A stretch of DNA of 64,000 nucleotides from Kribbella capetownensis (GCF_004331485.1 NZ_SJKD01000001.1:930001-994000); one strand, 5' to 3'; counted from the first letter of the stretch, positions 7,539 through 16,260 are shown. Numbers and translations: made by a program. Notes: generated by a model not told the origin, from the sequence alone.

Positions 7539-9401
7539 TTAACCAGCCGGGACCCAGATCGAGAAGACCGATCCGTTGCCGGGACTGCTGGTCACCGCGA
7601 TGCGGCCGCCGTGTGCTTCGGCGAGGTGCTTGGTGATCGCGAGGCCCAGGCCGCTGCCGCCGGTCGTCCGATTGCGGGACTGCTCGGCGCGGTAGAACCG
7701 GTCGAACAGGTGGGGCAGGTGCTTGTCCGCGATCCCGGTGCCGTTGTCGGTGACGGTCAGGTTGTAGCCGTCGGCAACACGTCGTACGCCGAGCACGACC
7801 TGGCCGCCGGACGGAGTGAAGCGGATGGCGTTCGAGACCAGGTTGCCGAGGGCTTGGCGGATCCGGGCGCTGTCGACCGAAGCCGGAGCTGAGTCGGGTA
7901 CGTCGGCCGTCAGCGCTACGCCGGCGGTCTCGGCGGCCGGTCGATGCGCCGAAACCACCTGCTGCGCCAGCTCGGACAGGTCTCGCGGAGCGCGGTGCAG
8001 CCGGAGCATGCCGGCGTCCGCGAGCGCCAGGTCCTGTAGGTCGGCGACCAGATGCTCGAGCAGCCCGGTCTCCTCCAGCAAGGACGTCACCAGCTCACGA
8101 TCCAGCGGTACGACGCCGTCCTCGGACGCGACCAGATAGCCCTTGATGTTGGCCAACGGGGTCCGCAGTTCATGGGCGACATCGCTGACCATGGCCTTGC
8201 GCTGGTGATCGTGCTGCTGGATGGACTCGGCCATCGCGTTGAACGCGTGCCCGAGCCGGGCCACCTCGTCCTTCCCGGTCACCGGGACCCGGGCCGCGTG
8301 GTCGCCGCTCCGCATCCGCTGGGCCGCTCCCGTCAGCGCCACGATCGGACGGACCAGCCTGCGCCCGGCGAAGAGCATCACCAGCGCGGCGATCAGCAGG
8401 ACGCCGAGCGCGGTCGCCGCGGTCCGCAGCATGCCTTCGCCGGAGAACACGTTGAACGTGCTCTTCGCACCGAGATAGAGCTTGGCCTCCGGAGCGACGT
8501 ACGGCGTCAAGGCCTGCGACCGGGCCTCCGTCGTGCAGTGGACGAAGGTGTTGGACATCTCTGTCTTGTCGTTCGGCAGCACCATCCGCAAGCCGTTCTC
8601 GGTGGCGACCTTGTAGGTCTCGCCGGCCTTGTCCAGGCACTCACTCGCCCGGCGGACCTCGTCGTCGTTGACCACCTTGGCCTTCGCACTCGGCGCGTTC
8701 AGCCCGGCCGGCACGCACTTGTCGGTCGCCGCCTGGCCGGGCTTGGCGAACTGCATCACGCTGACACCCTCGGCCGACTTGCTCGACTCGACCATCACCT
8801 GCGGTGTGTTGCCGGCCCGCGCCACCGAGGCGGACTTGCCTTCCGCCTGGTAGCAGGCGGCGGCCTGGTCGGCGAGCCGGTCCCGGTCGCGCCGCTCGTC
8901 GTCGGTCAGTCCCCAGCCGAAGTACAGCGGCGGCAGCGGAGCGACGGCCGCCGCGGTGATCTTCTGGGTCGCGTTCGCTGCCACGGCCTTGCGCAGGCCG
9001 TACACGCTCATCGTCCCGCTGAAGGCGAACCCACCGCCCTGCGCCCGCGCATCGATGGTTGCCGCAGGCACCGAGGGCAGCTCGGGGCCGGCACCGAGCA
9101 TCCGGGCCGAGTCCGCGATCACGGTGCCGTCCGGCTCGGTCAGCGCGACCCGCCGCCCGAGCTGGTCGGCGAGCCGGTGGACCTCCTTGTCGACGCCGGA
9201 CCAGGTCGGGTGGTCGGCGGCGTACTCGGACAGCGTGTTGAAGACCTCGCCGTCGACCTGCAACTGGCCGGTGTTCGCGTCGATCTCGCCCTGGAGCTTC
9301 TCCGAGGTGCTGTAGGTGGCGAGCACCGCGGTCGCGATCACCGCGCCGAGCGCGACCGCGAGGGACAGGCCGAGGAAGCGGACCAGCACACTACGACGCA
9401 T
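7539..9401 (-). CDS. Two-component sensor histidine kinase
   Basis: 620 residues: an N-terminal transmembrane helix (about 8-30), a long extracytoplasmic sensor region of nearly 300 residues with several Cys, a second helix (about 323-345), HAMP, the HisKA box SDVAHELRTPLANIKGYL with His410, and HATPase motifs GNLVSNAIRFTPSGG, DNGTGI and GGSGLGLAITKH. The sensor part has Cys in ACYQAEGK, KCVPAG, SECLDKAGE and VHCTTE, so disulfides are possible. Its ATG lies 11 bases inside the regulator gene. It faces away from the lipoprotein/ABC operon, which it probably controls in response to an envelope signal or peptide. Confidence 0.94.
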   Translation of the reverse strand: MRRSVLVRFLGLSLAVALGAVIATAVLATYSTSEKLQGEIDANTGQLQVDGEVFNTLSEYAADHPTWSGVDKEVHRLADQLGRRVALTEPDGTVIADSARMLGAGPELPSVPAATIDARAQGGGFAFSGTMSVYGLRKAVAANATQKITAAAVAPLPPLYFGWGLTDDERRDRDRLADQAAACYQAEGKSASVARAGNTPQVMVESSKSAEGVSVMQFAKPGQAATDKCVPAGLNAPSAKAKVVNDDEVRRASECLDKAGETYKVATENGLRMVLPNDKTEMSNTFVHCTTEARSQALTPYVAPEAKLYLGAKSTFNVFSGEGMLRTAATALGVLLIAALVMLFAGRRLVRPIVALTGAAQRMRSGDHAARVPVTGKDEVARLGHAFNAMAESIQQHDHQRKAMVSDVAHELRTPLANIKGYLVASEDGVVPLDRELVTSLLEETGLLEHLVADLQDLALADAGMLRLHRAPRDLSELAQQVVSAHRPAAETAGVALTADVPDSAPASVDSARIRQALGNLVSNAIRFTPSGGQVVLGVRRVADGYNLTVTDNGTGIADKHLPHLFDRFYRAEQSRNRTTGGSGLGLAITKHLAEAHGGRIAVTSSPGNGSVFSIWVPAG

Positions 9402-10104
9402 CCGACGTCACCACCTTGTCAGCCAGCTTGTAGCCCACGCCGTACACGGTCTTCAGGTACGCCGGTGTGCCGGGCGACGGCTCGACCTTCTTGCGCAGGT
9501 TCATCACGTGTACGTCGATGGTCCGGTCGAAGACGTAGTGGTCGAACCCGAACGCGTGCTCCAGCAACTGCTGCCGGGAGAACGCCCGCCCGGGTGAGGC
9601 GGCCAGGCAGGCCAGGATCTTGAACTCGGCCGGGGTCACGTCGAGCAGGCGGCCGGCCAGCCGGACCTCGTGCCGGATCGGGTCGATCTCCAGTTCGCCG
9701 ACGCGGTACACCTCACCCTCGGCCCTACTCCGGGTGCGCCGCAGTACGGTCCGCACCCGGGCCACCAGCTCGCGCGGGTTGTACGGCTTGGTCAGGTAGT
9801 CGTCCGCGCCGAGGTCCAGGCCGAGCAGCAGGTCGTCCTCGGTGGAGCGTGCGGTCAGCATGATGATCGGTACGTCTGCGCCGGTGTCACGGTCGGCCCG
9901 CAGGACCCGGCAGACATCCAGGCCGTCGACCTTCGGCATCATCACGTCGAGCACCAGCAGGTCAGGGCTGCGCCGGCGGGCCTCGTCGATCGCGGCCCGC
10001 CCGTCGTGGACGACGACGGTCAGGTGCCCCTCCCGCTCGAGATACCGCCGGATCAGCTCCGCCTGCTTCAGGTCGTCTTCGGCGACGAGAATCCGCGCTG
10101 GCAT
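9391..10104 (-). CDS. OmpR/PhoB-family response regulator
   Basis: 237 residues. The receiver domain carries the acidic pair EDD at 9-11, the phosphoacceptor Asp53 in LLVLDVMMPK, and Lys in YLTKPYNP. A winged-helix effector follows from about residue 130 with RPL-type DNA-binding elements and the terminal TVYGVGYKL hairpin. I chose the ATG at 10104 (MPARILVAEDD); an upstream ATG at 10128 adds eight residues and cannot be ruled out. It is the partner of the overlapping kinase. A pair of 11-base-spaced CTTCAC repeats in the divergent gap is a candidate binding site. Confidence 0.94.
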   Translation of the reverse strand: MPARILVAEDDLKQAELIRRYLEREGHLTVVVHDGRAAIDEARRRSPDLLVLDVMMPKVDGLDVCRVLRADRDTGADVPIIMLTARSTEDDLLLGLDLGADDYLTKPYNPRELVARVRTVLRRTRSRAEGEVYRVGELEIDPIRHEVRLAGRLLDVTPAEFKILACLAASPGRAFSRQQLLEHAFGFDHYVFDRTIDVHVMNLRKKVEPSPGTPAYLKTVYGVGYKLADKVVTSDAS

Positions 10105-10173
10105 GGCTTCAATGTCGCCGATGTTCATGAGAATCCGATGAAGATCGACTGAGAGCATCGGGTGCAAACGGCT

Positions 10174-10192
10174 CCTTCACAGGTTCTTCACC
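10174..10192 (+). promoter_or_regulatory. Candidate response-regulator box: two direct repeats 11 bases apart
   Basis: CTTCAC occurs at 10175-10180 and again at 10186-10191, so the repeats start 11 bases apart. This is about one helical turn, the spacing used by OmpR/PhoB-type regulators. The site lies between the divergent regulator (start 10104) and lipoprotein (start 10217) genes, where autoregulation and control of the ABC operon would be expected. No binding data are implied. Confidence 0.4.
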
Positions 10193-10216
10193 GCCCCGGC
10201 GGCACGCTCCACCACC

Positions 10217-11287
10217 ATGAGAACCTCACGAAAAGCACTCGCCGTGGTGGCGGTCCTGGCGCTGGCCGGCTGCGGGAACGGGCCGGACCCGGGCGCGGTC
10301 GGCGGCGATCAGAAGAACGGCGACAAGAGTCCGCTCGCGGAGTACATGGGTGAGGGGTTCGTCAGCTCGCGCGGTGGTGGCGGGATGCGGATCGCGGTCC
10401 GGGCCGGCGGCGGCCAGGGGACGTCCGAGGAGGAGCTGGCCAAGCAGCGCAAGGTCGAGGACGCCACCGCCGCGTGCATGAAGGACGCCGGCTTCGAGTA
10501 CGTCGCCGTACCGCCGGAGTCGCAGCCGAAGAGCAAGTTCAACGACGCCTTCAACCTGCCGGAGGACAAGTTCGCCCAGCAGTACGGCTACGGGATCAGC
10601 ACGATCGACTGGTCCAAGACCGGCGACGACGACAGCAACCCGAACACCAAGATCCGCAGCGCCCTCTCGGCGAAGGCCCAGAAGGCGTACGACACCGCGC
10701 TGAACGGGCCGAACGCGACCGCCAACGGCACGGTCGTGATCGCCCCGAAGGAGGGCAGCGGCCCGGCCACCAGCGGCAAGCAGGACCTGGGCTGCCGCGG
10801 CAAGGCGGTCGAAGAGGTCTACGGCAAGGGCGAGGACCGCGCGGCCGACTTCAAGAAGTACGAGTCCCTGTTCAAGGACATCGAGGCGCTGCAGAAGCGG
10901 ATCGAGGGCGACCAGCGGGTGGTCGACGCCACCACCGCCTGGGCGGACTGCCTGGCCGACGCGGGCCACTCCGGCTTCAAGAAGCTCGACGACCCGCGGG
11001 AGTCGATCACCCGGAAGCTGGACGAGCTCACCGGCACCACGCCGCCCGCCGGCAACTCGTCCGGCAAGGCAGTGATCAAGGGCCCGCCCTCGTTCGACAA
11101 GGTGGACGCGGCCAAGCTGTCCGAGCTGCGCAAGTCCGAGATCGACCTCGCGGTGGCCGACCAGAAGTGCCGCGCCACGACGTACGACGCCTCGTACAAG
11201 ACGGTGCAGTACGCGATGGAGAAGGAGTTCGTCGACCAGCACAAGGCCGAGCTGGAGGCGTACCGCGACGGAATGGCGAACCGGTGA
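10217..11287 (+). CDS. Putative lipoprotein of an ABC-export operon
   Basis: 356 residues. It begins MRTSRKALAVVAVLALAGCG, a lipoprotein signal with the lipobox LAGC and Cys19 as the acylation site. The mature part is charged, with repeated helix-like segments such as KVEDATAACMKDAGFEYV and several Cys (AACMKDAG, LGCRGK, WADCLADAG, QKCRATT) that could form disulfides. I do not recognise a named domain. It is translationally coupled (GTGA) to the adaptor gene and divergent from the two-component system, whose sensor has similar Cys-spaced segments. A substrate-capture or signal-sensing partner of the exporter is an inference. Confidence 0.78.
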   Translation: MRTSRKALAVVAVLALAGCGNGPDPGAVGGDQKNGDKSPLAEYMGEGFVSSRGGGGMRIAVRAGGGQGTSEEELAKQRKVEDATAACMKDAGFEYVAVPPESQPKSKFNDAFNLPEDKFAQQYGYGISTIDWSKTGDDDSNPNTKIRSALSAKAQKAYDTALNGPNATANGTVVIAPKEGSGPATSGKQDLGCRGKAVEEVYGKGEDRAADFKKYESLFKDIEALQKRIEGDQRVVDATTAWADCLADAGHSGFKKLDDPRESITRKLDELTGTTPPAGNSSGKAVIKGPPSFDKVDAAKLSELRKSEIDLAVADQKCRATTYDASYKTVQYAMEKEFVDQHKAELEAYRDGMANR

Positions 11288-12579
11288 CCGCATCGCCCAA
11301 GTCGCGGCGCCGGGTCCTGGTCGGGGTGTCCACGGTGGCGGCCGTCTCGCTCGGGGTCGGCGTCGTGGCCGGCACCCGGATCACCTCACCCGAGGACGCG
11401 GCGGCGAAGACCGCGGCACCGAAGGCCTCCCAGATCACCGTGCCGGTGGAGAAGAAGGCACTGTCCAGCAAGGTGGTCGGCCGGGGTGACGCGTCGTTCG
11501 ACGGCGCGGTGAACATCCGGGTCGAGACCAGCGGACTGACCACCCCGGCGATCGTCACCGGCAAGGTGCCGAAGGTCGGCTCGACCATCACCGAGGGGAA
11601 GGCGCTGCTGGAGATCACCGGCCGTCCGGTGATCGGCCTGGCCGGCGTACTGCCGATGTACCGCACGCTCACGCCGGGCAGCAAGGGACCGGACGTGCTG
11701 CAGCTCGAGCAGACCCTCGACCGGCTCGGCCTAGACCCTGGCACGGTCGACGACGAGTACGACGGGAGCACCTCGCGGGCCGTGGAGCGCCTGTACGAGA
11801 AGGCCGGGTACGACGCCCCCGAACCGGACGAGCGGCTCACCCAGGCGGTCGACGCGGCGGAGAAGAGCGTCGACGCGGCGAAGAACGCGCTCCGCCAGGC
11901 CAAGGCCGCGCTCAAGCAGGCCCAGGCCGCGAAGGCGAAGGATCTGAGCGTCCAGCAGGGCGCGGTCGATGACGCCGAGGAGAACCTGGACGACGCCGAG
12001 GACGAGCTGGCCGACGCTCAGTCGAAGGCCGGTACCCCGCTTCCGGTGTCGGAGGTGGTCTACGTGAAGACCCTGCCGCGCCGGGTCGACGACGTGAAGG
12101 TCGAGCGCGGCGGCACCGTGAACGGCGTGGTCATGTCGGCCAGTGGCGCTTCGCTGGTCGTCACGCTCAAGGTCGACGCACAGACCGCGGAGCGGCTGAA
12201 GGCCGGGATGACAGCGAGCCTCACTCTCGGCGACGGTACGTCGGTCGCCGCGAAGGTCCGCCGGGTCACCCGCAACGGCGAGCAGTACGACGTCGTCGTC
12301 GGGCCCAACACGCTGACGGCCAAGCAGCTCGAGCAGCTGCGGGACGCGAACGTCCGGGTGACGATCCCGGTCAAGAGCACGAACGGCAAGGTACTCACGG
12401 TCCCAGTCGCCGCGCTGTCCGCAGGCTCGGACGGCGGATCCCGGGTCGAGGTACTGCGCGACGGCAAGGTTGAGTTGGTGCCCGTCACGGTCGGATTGTC
12501 GGCCGACGGGTTCGCGCAGGTCAGCCCGAGCGGCGACGCCTCGCTGGCCGATGGCGATCAGGTGGTGGTCGGACGATGA
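11284..12579 (+). CDS. Periplasmic-adaptor-like subunit with peptidoglycan-binding domain
   Basis: 431 residues from a GTG overlapping the preceding stop. An N-terminal membrane anchor (about 9-30) is followed by a lipoyl/barrel-type segment, a peptidoglycan_binding_1-like domain near 130-180 (SKGPDVLQLEQTLDRLGLDP), an Ala/Lys/Asp-rich coiled coil near 190-250 with repeated KAALKQAQAAKAK-type helices, and a beta-barrel C-terminus. This is the pattern of HlyD/MacA-like adaptors in Gram-positives, which work with MacB-type ABC transporters. Its last 263 bases are repeated exactly downstream, and its stop overlaps the ATG of the resulting small ORF. Confidence 0.88.
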   Translation: MTASPKSRRRVLVGVSTVAAVSLGVGVVAGTRITSPEDAAAKTAAPKASQITVPVEKKALSSKVVGRGDASFDGAVNIRVETSGLTTPAIVTGKVPKVGSTITEGKALLEITGRPVIGLAGVLPMYRTLTPGSKGPDVLQLEQTLDRLGLDPGTVDDEYDGSTSRAVERLYEKAGYDAPEPDERLTQAVDAAEKSVDAAKNALRQAKAALKQAQAAKAKDLSVQQGAVDDAEENLDDAEDELADAQSKAGTPLPVSEVVYVKTLPRRVDDVKVERGGTVNGVVMSASGASLVVTLKVDAQTAERLKAGMTASLTLGDGTSVAAKVRRVTRNGEQYDVVVGPNTLTAKQLEQLRDANVRVTIPVKSTNGKVLTVPVAALSAGSDGGSRVEVLRDGKVELVPVTVGLSADGFAQVSPSGDASLADGDQVVVGR

Positions 12580-12839
12580 CGGCCAAGCAGCTCGAGCAGC
12601 TGCGGGACGCGAACGTCCGGGTGACGATCCCGGTCAAGAGCACGAACGGCAAGGTACTCACGGTCCCAGTCGCCGCGCTGTCCGCAGGCTCGGACGGCGG
12701 ATCCCGGGTCGAGGTACTGCGCGACGGCAAGGTTGAGTTGGTGCCCGTCACGGTCGGATTGTCGGCCGACGGGTTCGCGCAGGTCAGCCCGAGCGGCGAC
12801 GCCTCGCTGGCCGATGGCGATCAGGTGGTGGTCGGACGA
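12314..12839 (+). repeat. Exact 263-bp tandem duplication
   Basis: Bases 12314-12576 and 12577-12839 read the same throughout as far as I can compare by eye. Each unit starts with TGACGGCC, and a third TGACGGCC follows the second copy at 12840, so the event looks like slippage or unequal crossing-over between eight-base microhomologies. The unit holds the last 87 codons of the adaptor. Because 263 is not a multiple of three, the adaptor still stops at its own TGA and the second copy is read from a separate ATG. It could also be an assembly artefact. Confidence 0.93.
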
Positions 12840-12842
12840 TGA
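12576..12842 (+). CDS. Duplicate C-terminal fragment of the adaptor (88 residues)
   Basis: This ORF exists only because of the tandem duplication. Its ATG overlaps the adaptor stop (ATGA), it repeats the adaptor C-terminus from TAKQLEQLRDANVRV to DQVVVGR, and its stop overlaps the ATPase start in the same ATGA form. Before duplication the adaptor stop would have overlapped the ATPase start directly. The product would be a barrel fragment without membrane anchor or signal, so it is probably not functional, but it could be translated by coupling and keeps the ribosome feeding into the ATPase gene. Confidence 0.5.
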   Translation: MTAKQLEQLRDANVRVTIPVKSTNGKVLTVPVAALSAGSDGGSRVEVLRDGKVELVPVTVGLSADGFAQVSPSGDASLADGDQVVVGR

Positions 12843-13525
12843 CGGCCGTGGCTTTGCCGGCGCCGGTGGTCGAGATGATCGGCGTACGCCGGTTCTTCCC
12901 CGGACCACCCGAGGTACAGGCGATCCGGGACGTCGACCTGATCATCGGGCAAGGCGAGTACCTGTCGATCGTCGGCCCGTCCGGATCCGGCAAGTCGACG
13001 CTGTTGCATCTGCTCGGGCTGCTCGACAACCCGACCGGCGGGGTCTACCGGCTGGACGGGGTCGACACCATGAGCCTGCGCGAGCGGCGTCGCGCCGTAC
13101 TGCGTGGGGAGCGGATCGGGTTCGTGTTCCAGTCCTTCCACCTGCTCGACCACCGGACCGTCCTGGAGAACGTCGCGCTTTCGATGGTGTACGTCGGCGT
13201 GCCGCGACGAGTGCGGTTGGCCCGGGCACGAGTCGCGTTGGAGCGGGTCGGCCTGGCGCACCGGATGGAGTTCGCGCCGACCACGCTGTCCGGCGGTGAG
13301 CGGCAACGGGTCGCGATCGCACGAGCCCTGGTCGCTGAGCCGAGCCTTCTGCTCGCGGACGAACCGACCGGCAACCTGGACAGCGCCAACGCGGAGGCGA
13401 TCCTCGCAGTGTTCGACGAGTTGCACCACGAGGGGATGACGCTGGCCGTCATCACCCACGACGATCACGTCAGCCGCCGGGCCCAGCGCCAGGTCCGCAT
13501 CGTCGACGGAACCCTCCAGTGGTAA
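12839..13525 (+). CDS. ABC transporter ATP-binding protein (MacB/LolD-type)
   Basis: 228 residues. Walker A GPSGSGKST, Q-loop FVFQSFHLLDHRTVLENV, signature LSGGERQRVAIARAL, Walker B LLLADEPTGNLD and the switch His in VITHD are all present. Length and sequence fit the MacB/LolD/FtsE-like group that energises mechanotransmission or peptide efflux through four-helix permeases. The ATG at 12839 overlaps the stop of the duplicate adaptor fragment. The 3' end overlaps the permease start. It should work with the following permease and the upstream adaptor. Confidence 0.95.
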   Translation: MTAVALPAPVVEMIGVRRFFPGPPEVQAIRDVDLIIGQGEYLSIVGPSGSGKSTLLHLLGLLDNPTGGVYRLDGVDTMSLRERRRAVLRGERIGFVFQSFHLLDHRTVLENVALSMVYVGVPRRVRLARARVALERVGLAHRMEFAPTTLSGGERQRVAIARALVAEPSLLLADEPTGNLDSANAEAILAVFDELHHEGMTLAVITHDDHVSRRAQRQVRIVDGTLQW

Positions 13526-14865
13526 CCCCAGCAGGCCCCCCGGATCCCGCCGGCGGGCCGTCCACCACCCGGCGTGGGCTGCGGCGGCTGCGACCCCGCC
13601 TGGCGCTCGCCGGTCTCATCCGCCGTGCGGGCTCCTCTCCCCACCCCACCCGGTCCCGCCTCCGATCGCGTCCCGCCGTGCGGGACCTCCTCGACGAGGC
13701 GCTGGCCGGGGTAGCCGCCCGGCCGACCCGGCTGATCCTGACCACCCTCGGCACCGTGCTCGGTATCGCCGCACTGGTGGGAACTGTGGGGCTCGGGCAG
13801 ACGGCGGCTGGGCAGATCACTCAGCGGTTCGACCTGGCCGCGGCGACGCGGATCGTCGTACAGCCGGAAGACAAGGGCGGGCAGGAGGGCGAAGCGGCGA
13901 CGCAGTTGCCGTGGGACGCGCCGGAGCGGATCCAGCGGCTGAACGGCGTGGACGCGGCCGGTACGGTCAGCAACCTCGACATCGGCGACGACCTGGTCCG
14001 CAACGTCGCCGGCGTGAACGGCGGCGAGGGCAAGGCGCTCCAGGTGATGGCAGCGTCCGCCGGTCTGTTCGACGCGGTCCGCGGCGTACTGGGCACCGGA
14101 CGGTTCTTCGACGCCGGCCACGACCAGCGCGGCGACAAGGTCGTTGTCCTCGGCAAACATGCGGCCGAGCGGCTCGGCATCAACCGGGTCGACGCGCAGC
14201 CGGCCGTGTTCATCGGCGACGAGCCGTACACGGTGATCGGCATCCTCGAATCCGTCACCGGCCGGGCCGAGCTGAACGACGCCGTGATCATGCCGAACGG
14301 TACGGCGAAGACGGCGTACGACCTGGAATCTCCGGACGCGGTCGAGATCCGGACCCAGGTGGGCGCGGCGCAGTTGATCGCCGGTCAGGCGCCGATCGCG
14401 ATCCAGCCGAACGATCCGAGCACGCTGAAGGTCGACGCACCGCCGAAGCAGGGCGCGGTTCGCAAGGGCGTCGAGTCCGACCTGAACGCGCTGTTCCTCC
14501 TGCTCGGCGCGGTTGCTCTCCTCGTCGGCGGCCTCGGAATCGCGAACGTCACGCTGCTGTCGGTGCTCGAACGCATCTCCGAGATCGGCCTGCGTCGCGC
14601 ACTCGGAGCAGCCCGGCGGCACGTCGCGATCCAGTTCCTGGTCGAGAGCGTGATCGTCGGCTTCCTCGGCGGTCTACTCGGTACGGCGGTCGGCGTACTG
14701 CTCACCGTCGGGGTGTCGTGGGTGCGGGACTGGACGCCGATCCTCGACAACCGGCTCGCGTTCGGCTCACCCCTGCTGGGTGCGTTCATCGGCCTGGTCG
14801 CCGGCACGTACCCCGCCTGGAAGGCCTCCGCCATCCAGCCCATCACGGCGCTGCGTGGCACCTGA
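13519..14865 (+). CDS. ABC transporter permease, MacB/FtsX family
   Basis: 448 residues from a GTG inside the end of the ATPase gene. A long Pro/Arg-rich cytoplasmic start precedes the first membrane helix (RLILTTLGTVLGIAALVGTVGL). A large extracytoplasmic MacB-like domain follows, then three C-terminal helices with the FtsX-type segment LERISEIGLRRALGAARRHVAIQFL. This layout is typical of the MacB permease half. With the adaptor and lipoprotein it forms a probable tripartite-like exporter across the Gram-positive envelope, perhaps for antimicrobial peptides. Its last 99 bases overlap the convergent MFS gene. Confidence 0.93.
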   Translation: MVTPAGPPDPAGGPSTTRRGLRRLRPRLALAGLIRRAGSSPHPTRSRLRSRPAVRDLLDEALAGVAARPTRLILTTLGTVLGIAALVGTVGLGQTAAGQITQRFDLAAATRIVVQPEDKGGQEGEAATQLPWDAPERIQRLNGVDAAGTVSNLDIGDDLVRNVAGVNGGEGKALQVMAASAGLFDAVRGVLGTGRFFDAGHDQRGDKVVVLGKHAAERLGINRVDAQPAVFIGDEPYTVIGILESVTGRAELNDAVIMPNGTAKTAYDLESPDAVEIRTQVGAAQLIAGQAPIAIQPNDPSTLKVDAPPKQGAVRKGVESDLNALFLLLGAVALLVGGLGIANVTLLSVLERISEIGLRRALGAARRHVAIQFLVESVIVGFLGGLLGTAVGVLLTVGVSWVRDWTPILDNRLAFGSPLLGAFIGLVAGTYPAWKASAIQPITALRGT

Positions 14866-16125
14866 GCCGTCCCGGCTGAGCCGTGCGTAGACGAGGGCGG
14901 TGACGGCGAAGCCGAGGGCGACGAAGGCGAGGACGGCGTACGACTTCCCGCTGTCGGGCAGGATCACCGCACCGAGTGCGGCCGCGGAGACCTGCCCGAC
15001 GTTGAAGATCATGTCGTACAGGGAGAACACCCGGCCGCGATACACATCGTCGACACCCGTCTGGACGAGGGTGTCGACGCTGATCTTCACGCCCTGCGCG
15101 CAGAAGCCGGTGAGGAACCCGGCGACGATGATCGCGGGCTGCGTGTAGAGGCCGCCGGGCATCGCGGTCACCACGGCGGCGGCGACGAACAGCAACGTGA
15201 TCCACTGCCGCAGCGTCATCACCCGGGTCGCCCACGGCGTGACCAGTGCGGCGAGGAACAGGCCGGCGCCGACCGCGCCGGTCGCGATGGCGAGCGCACC
15301 GAACGCCTCGTCGAGCCGGTCGGGTCCGTAGAAGTGGTTCCGGTACAGCAGGATCATCGCGACGGTGATGAGCCCGAAGAAGAAGCGCAGCGATCCGATC
15401 GCGGCCAGTCCGAGCGCAGCCTGCTTGCGCTGCCGCAGATGCCGGCCGCCGTCGACAAGGCCTTTGGCAATGCCGCGGACGGCCTCGATCACGCCCGGCT
15501 CGTCACCTGTCAGGTCCGGGCCGAGCTGGTCGCGCCGCAGCCGGAGGGCCAGGAACGCGGCGGCCAGGTAGACGACCACGGTGAGTCCGAGGACGGCGAG
15601 ATCCGAGTCGACGATCAGTTTCACCCCGGCGCCGATACCGCCGCCGATGAGGAAGGACGCCGTACCGGAGGTCGGGGTGACGGCGTTCGCCATCACGAGC
15701 TCGTCCCGCTGGACCACGTGCGGGAGGCCGGCGGACAGGCCGGACAGCAGGAACCTGTTCACGCCCAGGGTCAGCAGCACCGCCAGGTAGAACGGCACGC
15801 CCGCGTTGCCCACTGCAACGATGGCGCCGACGCCGACGACCAGGACCGCTCGGGTCAAGTTGGCGCCGAACAGGATCTGTCGCCGCGACCACCGATCCAG
15901 CAGTACGCCGGTGAACGGCCCGAGGATCGAGTACGGCAGCAACGCCACCGCGAACAGCCCCGCGATCGCCCCCGCGTCCGGCGCCCGCTCCGGCGAGAAC
16001 AGCACGTACGACGCCAGCGCGACCTGGAACACCCCGTCGCCGAACTGCGACGTCAACCGCACCGCGAACAGCCGCCGGAAGTCGCGGCGCCGCAGCAGCG
16101 TCCCAAGATCCCGGATGAACCGCAC
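14767..16125 (-). CDS. MFS transporter
   Basis: 452 residues. About 12 hydrophobic segments; the start region (RDFRRLFAVRLTSQFGDGVFQVALASY) and the loop GVLLDRWSRRQILF after the second or third helix are typical of the MFS_3/enterobactin-exporter-like group. I chose the GTG at 16125 because a -10-like TACAGT ends six bases before it, suggesting leaderless expression; longer upstream starts run into Pro/Arg-rich sequence. The last 35 residues are low-complexity and are encoded opposite the permease C-terminus. The substrate is unknown. Confidence 0.87.
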   Translation of the reverse strand: MRFIRDLGTLLRRRDFRRLFAVRLTSQFGDGVFQVALASYVLFSPERAPDAGAIAGLFAVALLPYSILGPFTGVLLDRWSRRQILFGANLTRAVLVVGVGAIVAVGNAGVPFYLAVLLTLGVNRFLLSGLSAGLPHVVQRDELVMANAVTPTSGTASFLIGGGIGAGVKLIVDSDLAVLGLTVVVYLAAAFLALRLRRDQLGPDLTGDEPGVIEAVRGIAKGLVDGGRHLRQRKQAALGLAAIGSLRFFFGLITVAMILLYRNHFYGPDRLDEAFGALAIATGAVGAGLFLAALVTPWATRVMTLRQWITLLFVAAAVVTAMPGGLYTQPAIIVAGFLTGFCAQGVKISVDTLVQTGVDDVYRGRVFSLYDMIFNVGQVSAAALGAVILPDSGKSYAVLAFVALGFAVTALVYARLSRDGSGATQRRDGLDGGGLPGGVRAGDQADERTQQG

Positions 16126-16140
16126 GCCTGAACTGTAACC

Positions 16141-16260
16141 GCGCGGGCCGGTCGAGCCCGGTCGGCTCGGTCCACTGCCCAGTTCTTGGCCGGTCGGTTC
16201 AGTCCCCGGTCGGCTCGGTCTCCGGTCAGTCGGCTCAGTCGTCGGCTGGTCGGTGCAGGC
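16141..16260. repeat. Degenerate GGTCGGCTCGGTC repeats
   Basis: Between the MFS start and the DUF4188 stop, variants of GGTCGGCTCGGTC recur at least five times with small changes. They spill slightly into the end of the DUF4188 gene. This looks like slippage-generated low-complexity sequence. No function is evident. Confidence 0.45.

Noticed and set aside
8052..9623. Plus-strand open frame of 523 codons
   Set aside because: Antisense of the sensor kinase and regulator; composition is that of a shadow frame.
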